From assembly GCA_963716005.1 (NCBI GenBank), contig OY970285.1:1426001-1490000 (forward strand): DNA of 64,000 nucleotides. Reading direction: 5' to 3'. The position numbers and the translations under genes were made by a program. Below the pieces are notes generated by a model. It was not told the origin of the DNA. It saw only the letters and a list, made by a program, of their open reading frames with translations, and did no database searches. The first letter of the stretch is position 1. Each line of letters starts with the position of its first letter. Shown piece after piece: positions 56,633 to 64,000 of the stretch. This DNA comes from CAVRUF01 sp963716005 (lineage in GTDB: Bacteria > Actinomycetota > Thermoleophilia > Gaiellales > Gaiellaceae).

Positions 56633-57580
56633 ATGGTGAAGCGGATCCTCCTCGCATCGCCGCGCGGCTACTGCGCGGGCGTCGAGCGCGCCGTCGACAC
56701 GGTCGAGCGTGCGCTCGACATGTGGGGCGCGCCCGTCTACGTGCGGAAGCAGATCGTCCACAACCTCCACGTCGTCCGCGATCTCGAGGAGCGCGGCGCG
56801 ATCTTCGTCGAGAGCGAGACGGATGTGCCCGAGGGCGCGACGGTCGTCTTCTCCGCGCACGGCGTGGCGCCGTCGGTCCACAAGAACTCCGAGACGCTCA
56901 ACCTGAAGACGATCGACGCGACGTGCCCGCTCGTGACGAAGGTCCACGCGGAGGCGCGGCATTACGCGAAGCGCGGCTACACGGTCGTCCTCATCGGGCA
57001 TGAGGGTCACGAGGAGGTCGAGGGCACGATGGGCGAGGCGCCCGAGGCGATCGTCCTCGTCGAGTCGCCCGAGGACGCGGAGACCGTCGATCTCGCGCAC
57101 GCGGAGAAGCTCTCGTACATCACGCAGACGACCCTCTCCGTGGACGAGACGAACGAGGTCATCGAAGTGCTGCGCCGACGTTTCCCCTGGATCGAGGCGC
57201 CGAAGAAGGAGGACATCTGTTACGCGACCACGAACCGGCAGCGCGCCGTGAAGGCGATGCTGAAGGAGATCCAGCTCCTCCTGGTGATCGGCTCGCGGAA
57301 CAGCTCGAACTCGAACCGGCTGGTCGAGGTGGCGCGGGCGGCCGGTGTGGCGTCCCATCTGATCGATGACGAGACCGAGATCGACGAGGCGTGGCTCGAA
57401 GGCGTCGAGACGCTCGGCGTGACGTCGGGCGCGTCGGCTCCGGAGCGGCTCGTCGACCGCGTGATCGGCTGGTTCCGCGAGCGCGGCGTCACCGACGTGG
57501 AGCCGTTCACGGACGAGACCGAGGACGTCACCTTCAAGCTCCCGGTCGAGATCCGGCGTTCGGCCGCGGCTGCTTCGTAG
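56633..57580 (+). CDS. ispH: 4-hydroxy-3-methylbut-2-enyl diphosphate reductase
   Basis: 315 residues; last enzyme of the MEP isoprenoid pathway, reducing HMBPP to IPP and DMAPP with a [4Fe-4S] cluster. The three cluster cysteines are C14 (LLASPRGYCAGVERAV), C98 (IDATCPLVTKVH) and C196 (EDICYATTNRQ). HNLHVVRDLEERGAIFVE, VLIGHEGHEEVEGTMGEAPE and VTSGASAPERLVD are further landmarks. ATG 56633 is taken as start; ATG 56624 three codons upstream is equally possible, and neither has a strong Shine-Dalgarno. The 225 bases upstream hold no gene. Confidence 0.93.
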   Translation: MVKRILLASPRGYCAGVERAVDTVERALDMWGAPVYVRKQIVHNLHVVRDLEERGAIFVESETDVPEGATVVFSAHGVAPSVHKNSETLNLKTIDATCPLVTKVHAEARHYAKRGYTVVLIGHEGHEEVEGTMGEAPEAIVLVESPEDAETVDLAHAEKLSYITQTTLSVDETNEVIEVLRRRFPWIEAPKKEDICYATTNRQRAVKAMLKEIQLLLVIGSRNSSNSNRLVEVARAAGVASHLIDDETEIDEAWLEGVETLGVTSGASAPERLVDRVIGWFRERGVTDVEPFTDETEDVTFKLPVEIRRSAAAAS

Positions 57581-57782
57581 GCCGCTCGTAGCTCCTGCGT
57601 GACACCGGGCTGACGGCGCCGTGCCGCTACGCGCTGTCCACGGGCGTTAACGCACTACGACCCCACCCGGGAGGGGGAGCACCGCCCTCGGACCCGCCTT
57701 CAGCGTAACCCGGAAACTCCTACGTGTCTGTGACGGTTCGCGCCGGGTTCGTGCCGGACCGTGCCGACTTCGCGCGGCGACG

Positions 57783-60700
57783 CTAGGCCTTCGCCACGGC
57801 GAGCTCGGCGCCCGGCTCGAGGCGCTCGGCGAGCGTCTCCGCCTTGATCCAGTCGGCATGGCGGAGGAGGTCCTCGTCCGAGGGAACCGTGAGGACGATC
57901 CGATCGGTCACCTCGAGCCCGGCCTCCTTGCGCATCAGGTTCACAGAGTGGATCAGGTCGAGCACGCGGCCCTCGAGCCGCAGCTCGTCGTCGAGCTCCG
58001 TGTCGATCGCGACAGTGACGCCGTCGGCCGACTCGACCGCCCAGCCCTCGCGACCGACGCGCTCGACGAGCACATCGTCCGCCGTCAGGTCGTGGCCGCC
58101 GACGCGGAAGCCGCCGCCGTCGAGCTCCTCGAACTCGCCCGCGGCGAGCGCGGCCCGCACCGCGCCGAGCTCTTTCCCGAGCCGCGGCCCGAGAACCGGG
58201 AGGTTCGGCTTGACGCGCAGCTCGGTCGCGTCCACCTCGCCGAACTCGAGCTCCTTCACGCGCAGCTCGTCTCGGATCGTGTCCGCGTGCTCGCCGGCCC
58301 GCGCCGCGCCCTGCACGACCGCGCGCCCGAGCGGCTGGCGCAGCTTCAGTCCCGCCCCGTCGCGGGCGCGCCGGCCGAGCTCGGCGACTGCGCGCGCCTC
58401 GGCCATGCCGCCCAGAAGCTCCGCGTCCACAGCCGCGCACCTCGGGCCAGCCGGCCAGATGGACGCTCTCGGGCGCATCCGAGCACCGCTCCGCGACGAG
58501 TGCCTGCCAGAGATGCTCGGAGAGGAACGGCATGATCGGCGCGATCACCCGCAGCGACTGGACGATCGCCGTCCACAGCGTGCGAAACGCCGCGTCGTCG
58601 TAGTCGTAGAACCGCCGGCGCGAGCGGCGGATGTACCAGTTCGAGAGGTCGTCCACGAACGCCTCGAAGCCCTCGACCACGCGGTACGAAAGCTGCGCCT
58701 CGTACGCCTCGGTGGTCTCGGCCACGAGCGCGTCCGTGCGCGCGAGCAGCCAGCGGTCGAGGAGCGTCAACTCCACGTCCTCGAGCCCCGAGAGGTCGGC
58801 GTAGCGCGGCTCGAAGCCCTCGATGTTCCCGTAGTCGCAGAGGAACCGCACCGAGTTCCACAGCGTGAGGAGCCGCCGCTTGATCTCGTGCGCGGGCCCG
58901 TAGCCGAAGAGCAGGTTGCGGTCGGGCGGCTGCGTGCAGAACTGCCAGCGCATCACGTCCGCGCCCATGCGCGAGAACGCGTCCTCGGCCGGGATGAGGT
59001 TCCCCCAGGAGCCGTGCATCTCGCGGCCGTGCTCGTCGAGCATCTTCTCGTAGCCGAGCGCCGACTTGAACGGCGCCTTCCCGACGAGCGCCACCGACAT
59101 GAAGAGCTGCGAGTAGAACCACAGGCGGATCTGCTCGCGCATCTCGGTCACCCAGTCGGCCGGGAACCACGTCTCCCAGTGCTCGTGGTCCGGGAGGTCG
59201 GCGGTCGAGAGCCCCTTGGACGCGCCGGTCGCGTAGCCGCCCTCGACGAATTCGGGGTTCTGCCAGCCGAGCGTCGAGAAGGGGACGATGCCGGCGTCGA
59301 GCCAGACGTCCCCGACCTCGACGACCCGGCGCACGCCGTCGGCGCCGCAGCCGTCGCAGCGGATCGTCACCTCGTCGACCCATGGCCGGTGGAGCTCCTC
59401 GAGCTGCTCCAGCCCGCCGGTCGCCTTGTCGGAGAGCTCGCCCTTCGAGCCGACGACGGTCAGGTGCCCGCACTCGCCGCAGGGATAGAACGGCAGCGGC
59501 AGGCCGAAGAAGCGCCGGCGCGAGATGTTCCAGTCGCCGAGGTTGCGCAGCCAGTCGTCCATCCGCTTGCCGAAGTACTCGGGCGTCCAGTCGATCGTCG
59601 CGTTCGCGTCGATGAGCTTCGGGCGCAGCTCCTCGACGGCGATGAACCAGTCGTCGGAGATGCGGAAGATGAGCGGCGTGTGGCAGCGCCAGCAGAAGGG
59701 GAAGCGGTGCTCGATCGTGCCCGCGTCGATCAGGCGGCCGCGCCCGGCGAGATCGGCGACGAGCTGGTCGGCCGCTTCGGCGGTTCCGAGCCCGTGCAGC
59801 CAGCCGTAGTCCTCGTAGAACCGTCCGGCCTCGTCGACCGGCGTGAGCACGGCGAGGTCGTGCACGCGCGAGAGCTCGAAGTCCTCGGAGCCGCAACCAG
59901 GCGCGATGTGGACGATCCCCGTGCCTTCGTCCATCGAGACGTCGTCCCACGGGATGACGCGGTGCTCGACCCCGGCCGCGGCGGGCAGGTCGTCGAACGG
60001 TCCCTCGTAGCGCCAGCCGACGAGCTCCGCGCCGGAACGGCGATCCTCGAGCTGCGCGTCGGGATGGCGGCGCACGGCGACCCACTCGCCGTTCTCGCGC
60101 CGGCCGTACTCCTCCTCGGGGTTCACCGCGGCGGCGACGTTCGCCGGAAGCGTCCAGGGCGTGGTCGTCCACACGGCGAGCGCCTCGCCGGGACGGTCAG
60201 TGAGCGGCAGCCGGACGAAGAGCGACGGGTCGATCCGGTCCTCGTAGCTCCCGACCAGCTCGTGCGCGGAGATCGACGTGCCGCAGCGCGGGCACCACTC
60301 GGTCGAGCGGTGGCCGAGATAGAGGTACCCCTGCTCGTGCATCCGCTTGAGGAAGCCCCAGATGTACTCGATGTTCGTGTCGGAGAAGGTGAAGTAGTCG
60401 TTGCCCCAGTCCATCCACTGGCCCAGGCGGACGCAGCCGCGCGTGATCTCGCCGGCCGACCAGACGACCTTCTCGCGGCAGCGGCGGGAGAACTCCGCGA
60501 GGCCGTACTCCTCGATCTCGTGCTTCGAGTTGAGACCGAGCTCGCGCTCGACGCCGACCTCGATCCAGAGGCCCTGGCAGTCGAACCCGTTCTGGTAGCG
60601 CTGATGGAAGCCGCGCAGTCCCTTGTAGCGCTGGAAGACGTCCTTCAGCGTGCGGCCCCAGGCCGTGTGGACGCCGAGCGTCTTGTTCGCCGTCACCGGG

Positions 60701-60837
60701 CCGTCGACGAAGCTCCAGACGGGGCCGTCGGCGTTCTGCTCGCGCAGCCGGTCGAACGTTTGCCGCTCCTCCCACCAGGCGAGGATCTCCTCCTCGAGGG
60801 CGGGATGATCGGGGACGGGCGGAAGCGGCCTGAACAT
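57783..60837 (-). CDS. ileS: Isoleucine-tRNA ligase, divergent clade (one frameshift)
   Basis: About 1,017 residues from ATG 60837; charges tRNA-Ile. Core, CP1 editing (WTTTPWTLPANVAAAVNPEE, GTGIVHIAPGCGSEDFEL) and anticodon-binding regions are all present. The HIGH-type site reads GVHT (55-58, in TANKTLGVHTAWGRTLKD) and the KMSKS-type loop reads EMHGS (606-610, in GREMHGSWGNLIPAEDAF), both non-canonical. Zinc-type cysteine pairs occur (EWCPRCGTS, PCGECGH, CDGCGADG). A single-base shift near 58,440 joins the last ~220 residues (VDAELLGGMAEARAVAELGR to ELAVAKA). It is the only IleRS in the window; whether another exists in the genome is unknown. Confidence 0.88.
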
Positions 60838-60915
60838 GGGGAAACGGAGTCTAGACGCGGGACTTTTCGCCGCGGCCCGGACGTTTCAGAAGGAGACAAT
60901 CAACAGGAGGAACAC

Positions 60916-61251
60916 GTGGCGACACAGGCAGTGGAAGCGACCGAAACGACATTCGAAACCGAGGTGCTGGGCAGCGAGAAGCCCGTGATCGTGGATTTCT
61001 GGGCTGAGTGGTGCGGCCCGTGCCACATGGTCGCTCCCGCGCTCGACCAGATCGCCGAGGAGCGCGCCGACGAGTTGCGGCTCGTGAAGGTGAACATCGA
61101 CGAGCAGCCTGCCCTGGCGCAGCGCTACGGGATCATGAGCATCCCGACGATCGTCCTGTTCAAGGACGGCGAGCCGGTGGCCGGCGCCCTCGGGGCGCAG
61201 CCGAAAGGCGCGCTCGAGCGAGCGCTCGGTCTCGTCGAAGACGGCGCCTAG
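60916..61251 (+). CDS. trxA: Thioredoxin
   Basis: 111 residues from GTG 60916, six bases after AGGAGG. Classic active site FWAEWCGPCHMVAP (C33, C36), the cis-proline loop MSIPTIVLFKDGEPV, and normal length. A general cytoplasmic disulfide reductase, recycled by thioredoxin reductase encoded elsewhere. Divergent from ileS with a 78-base gap. Confidence 0.95.
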   Translation: MATQAVEATETTFETEVLGSEKPVIVDFWAEWCGPCHMVAPALDQIAEERADELRLVKVNIDEQPALAQRYGIMSIPTIVLFKDGEPVAGALGAQPKGALERALGLVEDGA

Positions 61252-61281
61252 CCCTTTCGCGCTACGAACGGCCCGTGTCCA

Positions 61282-61322
61282 TTCGGGTCATGTTGGGGGT
61301 CTGACCCCGGACATGGCCCGAA
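61282..61322. repeat. Near-perfect palindrome with GGGGTCTGACCCC core
   Basis: Arms of 20 bases (61282-61301 and 61303-61322) pair at 17 positions plus two G-U and one mismatch. It starts 31 bases after the thioredoxin stop. It can act as a terminator. The core resembles the GGGGTC-A/T-GACCCC palindromes of dispersed REP-type elements in other bacteria. Confidence 0.6.
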
Positions 61323-61355
61323 CGGCCGTGCCCGGTCTTCTCGTAGGATCGCGGC

Positions 61356-61721
61356 GTGAGGCACCAGTCCGCGACCGCGCACGAGCTCGCCCAGGTCGGG
61401 CTCCTCGCCGGGCTGCCCGGTGAGGTGCTCGCGAAGCTCGGCGAGCGGATGGAGCGTCGCGACCTCGTGCCCGGCGAGCGCGTCGTCTCCCAGGGCGAGG
61501 ACGGCGACCGGTTCTACGTCGTCATCGGCGGGCTCCTCCGCGCCGTGCAGGACGAGCTCGGCGAGCGGACCGTGCTGAAGCCCGGCGCCTACTTCGGCGA
61601 GGTGGCGCTCCTCATGGACGTCTCGCGAACGGCCACGGTCGAGGCGGTCACACCGGCGACGGTCGCGAGCTGCGACCGGGAGACCTTCGACGAGCTTCTG
61701 CGCCCGCTCTTCACCGAGTAA
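61356..61721 (+). CDS. Cyclic-nucleotide-binding-domain protein
   Basis: 121 residues from GTG 61356, a single CRP-type beta-barrel: VSQGEDGDRFYVVIGGLLRA, then LKPGAYFGEVALLMDVSRTA, which is the phosphate-binding cassette (GEVALL followed by SRTATV). There is no helix-turn-helix or other output domain. It probably binds cAMP or a related nucleotide and acts on a partner protein. It stands alone between the thioredoxin gene and a convergent hydrolase gene. Confidence 0.87.
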   Translation: MRHQSATAHELAQVGLLAGLPGEVLAKLGERMERRDLVPGERVVSQGEDGDRFYVVIGGLLRAVQDELGERTVLKPGAYFGEVALLMDVSRTATVEAVTPATVASCDRETFDELLRPLFTE

Positions 61722-61826
61722 CCGGCACAGAGTCGACACATCCTGCGCGCCACTCGCGCGGATTTCCTCGATAGCGTCTTGGGCGGGGCGGCAACGCATC
61801 CGCGTCCAGTCAGACGCGCGTCTGCT

Positions 61827-62639
61827 TTACGAACCGCCGAACGACTCGAGCACGGCGTCCGACAAGACCGGCCACGCCTCGCGCGACCAGTCGCCGAAGT
61901 CGCGATCCGTCAGGCACGCGCACGCGAGCCCCGCCTCCGGATCGACCCAGAGAAACGTCCCGGCGCGGCCGAAGTGGCCGAACGTCCGCGGCGAGTTCCG
62001 CGCGCCCGTCCAGTGCGGCGCCTTGCCGTCGCGCAACTCGAACCCGAGGCCCCAGTCGTTCGGATCCTGGCGGCCATACCCGGGAAGCACCCCGGCGAGC
62101 CCGGGGAACGCGACCGTCGCGGCCTCCGAGAGCGTCTCGTCCGCCAGGAACCGCGGCGCCAGTAGCTCGCGACCGAACGAGAGGAGATCGCCGAGCGAAC
62201 CGGCGAGCCCTGAAGCGGGCGAGCCGTCCAGCCGTGCCGCGATCCCGACCGGTTCGAACACCGCCGCGGCCAGGTACTCCTCGAACGGCATCTCCGCACG
62301 CTCGGAAACCAGCGCCGCGGCCAGCTCGATCCCCGTGTTGGAGTAGATCCGCCGCGTTCCCGGTCCGGTCAGCGGACGCTCGCCGTCGAGCGGAAGCCCC
62401 GACGCGTGCGAGAGCAGATGCCGCAGCGTCGCCCCGGGCGGCCCCGCCGGCTCGTCGAGCTCCACGATCCCCTCCTCGGCCGCGACGAGCACTGCCCCCG
62501 CGGTCACGAGTTTGGTCACCGAGGCCCAGGGAAACACCCGATCTTCCGCTCCGCGCCGCGCCAGCACGCCTTCCGCCGAAACCACGCCAACAGCGGCGTT
62601 TTCCACGGGCCAGGCGTCGATGAGGGCGAGGGCGTCCAC
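61827..62639 (-). CDS. Beta-lactamase-fold serine hydrolase (class C / esterase family)
   Basis: 270 residues from GTG 62639, no signal peptide. SxxK is SVTK in FPWASVTKLVTAGAVLV, the second motif is YSN in RRIYSNTGIELAAALV, and the third is HFGRAG in TFGHFGRAGTFLWVDPE. The chain is shorter than true AmpC enzymes and cytoplasmic, so an esterase or peptidase acting on a small ester or D-amino-acid peptide is more likely than a resistance enzyme. Divergent from the YbdK-type ligase gene, with 36 bases between start codons. Confidence 0.83.
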   Translation of the reverse strand: MDALALIDAWPVENAAVGVVSAEGVLARRGAEDRVFPWASVTKLVTAGAVLVAAEEGIVELDEPAGPPGATLRHLLSHASGLPLDGERPLTGPGTRRIYSNTGIELAAALVSERAEMPFEEYLAAAVFEPVGIAARLDGSPASGLAGSLGDLLSFGRELLAPRFLADETLSEAATVAFPGLAGVLPGYGRQDPNDWGLGFELRDGKAPHWTGARNSPRTFGHFGRAGTFLWVDPEAGLACACLTDRDFGDWSREAWPVLSDAVLESFGGS

Positions 62640-62675
62640 GGCGGGCGATACTACGCGCACCAGCAGGAGGCGAAC

Positions 62676-63902
62676 TTGTCGGAATCGACCGAACCAACCA
62701 GGCCGCTCTATCCGCCGTCGATCACGGGGGAGAGCTTCGCCGAGGGCGGCAGCGTCACCGAGCACAAGTTCGGCAGCGGCGATCCGTTCACGCTCGGCGT
62801 CGAGGAGGAGTACATGCTGCTCGACCCCGAGACGTTCGACCTCGTGCAGCACATCGACACGGTGCTCTCCCGCATCCACGAGGAGGAGTTCGTCGCGCGC
62901 GTGTCGCCCGAGCTCATGCAGTCGGTGATCGAGATCTCCACGCCCGTCTGCCACACGGCGAGCGACATCGACTCCGAGCTGCGCCGGCTGCGCGGATACG
63001 TCACCGGGCTCGGCCGCAAGGAGGGTCTGCGCGTGGGCTCGGCCGGCACGCATCCGTTCAGCCTGTTCGAGCGCCAGCGGATCACGGCCCGGGACCGCTA
63101 CCGCGCGCTGGTCGACCAGCTCCAGTACGTCGCGCGCCGCGAGCTCATCTTCGGAATGCACGTGCACGTCGCCGTCGACGGTCCGGACAAGTGCATCGCC
63201 GTCCTCACCGCGATGCTGAACCACCTCGGCGAGCTGCTCGCGCTCTCGGCCTCCTCGCCGTTCTGGCGCGGCGAGCTGACCGGGCTCGAGTCGACGCGGC
63301 AGATGGTCTTCGCGGCGTTCCCGCGCTCGGGCGTCCCGCCGCGGTTCGCCGACTACGAGGAGTACGCGCGCGTCGTCGGCCAGCTCGAAAAGACCGGCTG
63401 CATCGCCGACTACACGCACATCTGGTGGGACATCCGTCCGCATCCCAAGTGGGGCACGCTCGAGGTGCGGGTGATGGACGCGGTCACGCGCGTGGACGAC
63501 GCCGTCGCCATCGCCGCGTACATTCAGGCCCTCGTGAAGCGCTACTGCGACGACTACGACGCCGGGCAGCAGCTCCCGACCTTCCATCGGATGCTCGTGA
63601 CCGAGAACAAGTGGCTCGCCGGCCGTTACGGCCTCGAGGCGCCCGTGATGGACCTCGTTACCGGACGACGGAACCGCGTGCCGATGGCGCAGCTCATCCG
63701 CCGGACGCTCCGCGAGATCGAGCCGTACGCAGCGGAACTCGGCTCGGACCGTGAGCTCACCGGCATCGCCGACATCCTCGCGCGCGGAAACAGCGCCGAC
63801 CGGCAGCGCCGCGTCTACAACGCGAACCGCGACATCGCCGAGGTCGTCCGCGAGATCGCCGACACGACCGAGAACGTCGAGCTCGAGCCGGTCGCCGCGT
63901 GA
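62676..63902 (+). CDS. YbdK-type carboxylate-amine ligase (GCS2 family)
   Basis: 408 residues starting at TTG 62676, chosen for its strong Shine-Dalgarno CAGGAGG five bases upstream and a plausible N-terminus (SESTEPTRPLYPP). Family landmarks: FTLGVEEEYMLLDPETFDLV at the start of the core, FGMHVHVAVDGPDKCI, YTHIWWDIRPHPKWGTLEVR then MDAVTRVDDAVAIAAY, and LVTENKWLAGRYGLEAPVMD. This family ligates glutamate to an amine such as cysteine in ATP-dependent fashion; the partner amine here is unknown. Its TGA overlaps the GTG of the next gene. Confidence 0.9.
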   Translation: MSESTEPTRPLYPPSITGESFAEGGSVTEHKFGSGDPFTLGVEEEYMLLDPETFDLVQHIDTVLSRIHEEEFVARVSPELMQSVIEISTPVCHTASDIDSELRRLRGYVTGLGRKEGLRVGSAGTHPFSLFERQRITARDRYRALVDQLQYVARRELIFGMHVHVAVDGPDKCIAVLTAMLNHLGELLALSASSPFWRGELTGLESTRQMVFAAFPRSGVPPRFADYEEYARVVGQLEKTGCIADYTHIWWDIRPHPKWGTLEVRVMDAVTRVDDAVAIAAYIQALVKRYCDDYDAGQQLPTFHRMLVTENKWLAGRYGLEAPVMDLVTGRRNRVPMAQLIRRTLREIEPYAAELGSDRELTGIADILARGNSADRQRRVYNANRDIAEVVREIADTTENVELEPVAA

Positions 63903-64000
63903 TCGCCGCCGGGGAGCCGGCACCGAACCCCACCCTGCTCGCCGCCCCCGGCGAGTCCGTCCGGCTGCACGATCTGACGCCGCAGGGCGAGGGGATCCTG
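63899..64000 (+). CDS. Probable peroxiredoxin/redoxin, N-terminal fragment (cut by window end)
   Basis: The first 34 residues only, from GTG 63899 overlapping the upstream stop. GEPAPNPTLLAAPGESVRLH resembles the opening strands of AhpC/TSA-type redoxins, where a proline-containing start leads to a GExVxLxDL strand. The peroxidatic cysteine would lie beyond the window, so the call is tentative. Confidence 0.45.
   Translation, partial: MIAAGEPAPNPTLLAAPGESVRLHDLTPQGEGIL

Noticed and set aside
57581..57782. Possible gene or riboswitch between ispH and ileS
   Set aside because: The 202 bases lie between convergent 3' ends, with no open frame of good codon bias and no recognisable conserved RNA fold.
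57844..61251. Open frame of 1,135 codons on the plus strand ending in thioredoxin
   Set aside because: Only the last 111 codons (from GTG 60916 with AGGAGG) form a protein; the rest is antisense to ileS and lacks stops because of high G+C.
61827..62639. True class C beta-lactamase (resistance gene)
   Set aside because: Only 270 residues, no signal peptide, and the third motif is HFGRAG and not KTG; a housekeeping esterase or peptidase is more likely.

Overview
This is a very GC-rich window (roughly 70 percent G+C by eye) with dense genes, many GTG and TTG starts and many 4-base start/stop overlaps. The gene content fits a soil or freshwater actinobacterium: a DipZ-like thiol-disulfide protein, ACC deaminase, LuxR-type regulators opening with a VADDHP motif, and a divergent IleRS. 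My best guess is the class Thermoleophilia (Gaiellales/Solirubrobacterales). That placement is inference, since the window holds no rRNA. Many conserved proteins are broken by single-base frameshifts without nonsense codons or loss of codon bias. This looks more like indel errors in an assembly than real decay, and such genes are given as one reconstructed entry.

Layout. 0-5.3 kb: end of an arylsulfatase, two tandemly duplicated 285-aa proteins, a DyP-type heme peroxidase and a convergent SulP sulfate permease. 5.4-12.4 kb: an enolase-superfamily protein, an MFS exporter fused to a MarR-like domain, ACC deaminase, a DHFR-like reductase, peptidase T, tRNA-His and tRNA-Arg. 12.4-17.5 kb: an ECF sigma factor with a C-terminal membrane extension, a convergent membrane protein of similar layout, and a response regulator/hybrid kinase pair. 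17.7-35 kb: a secretome island with a Gly/Asn-rich secreted protein, a three-repeat secreted protein, a small RTX-like protein, an AI-2E transporter and four tandem subtilisin-like proteases. 35-44.4 kb: DipZ, a multicopper-oxidase remnant, tRNA-Gly, CtaG, then an envelope-polymer operon (LTA-synthase-like sulfatase, flippase-like protein, GT39-type glycosyltransferase, UDP-galactopyranose-mutase-like flavoprotein) and tRNA-Pro. 44.4-56.4 kb: two more two-component clusters around a secreted protein and an EamA transporter. 56.6-64 kb: IspH, IleRS, thioredoxin, a cNMP-binding protein, a beta-lactamase-fold hydrolase, a YbdK-type ligase and the start of a probable peroxiredoxin.

The most striking feature is the protease island. 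Its four paralogous S8 proteases carry 12, 0, 1 and 5 copies of an approximately 85-residue two-cysteine Ig-like repeat, and each ends in one invariant, lysine-rich version of that repeat. The same basic terminal unit ends an unrelated secreted protein at 50.6 kb, so it may be a portable C-terminal surface-retention or sorting module. All four proteases also carry an insertion of about 170 residues in the catalytic domain just before the catalytic serine.
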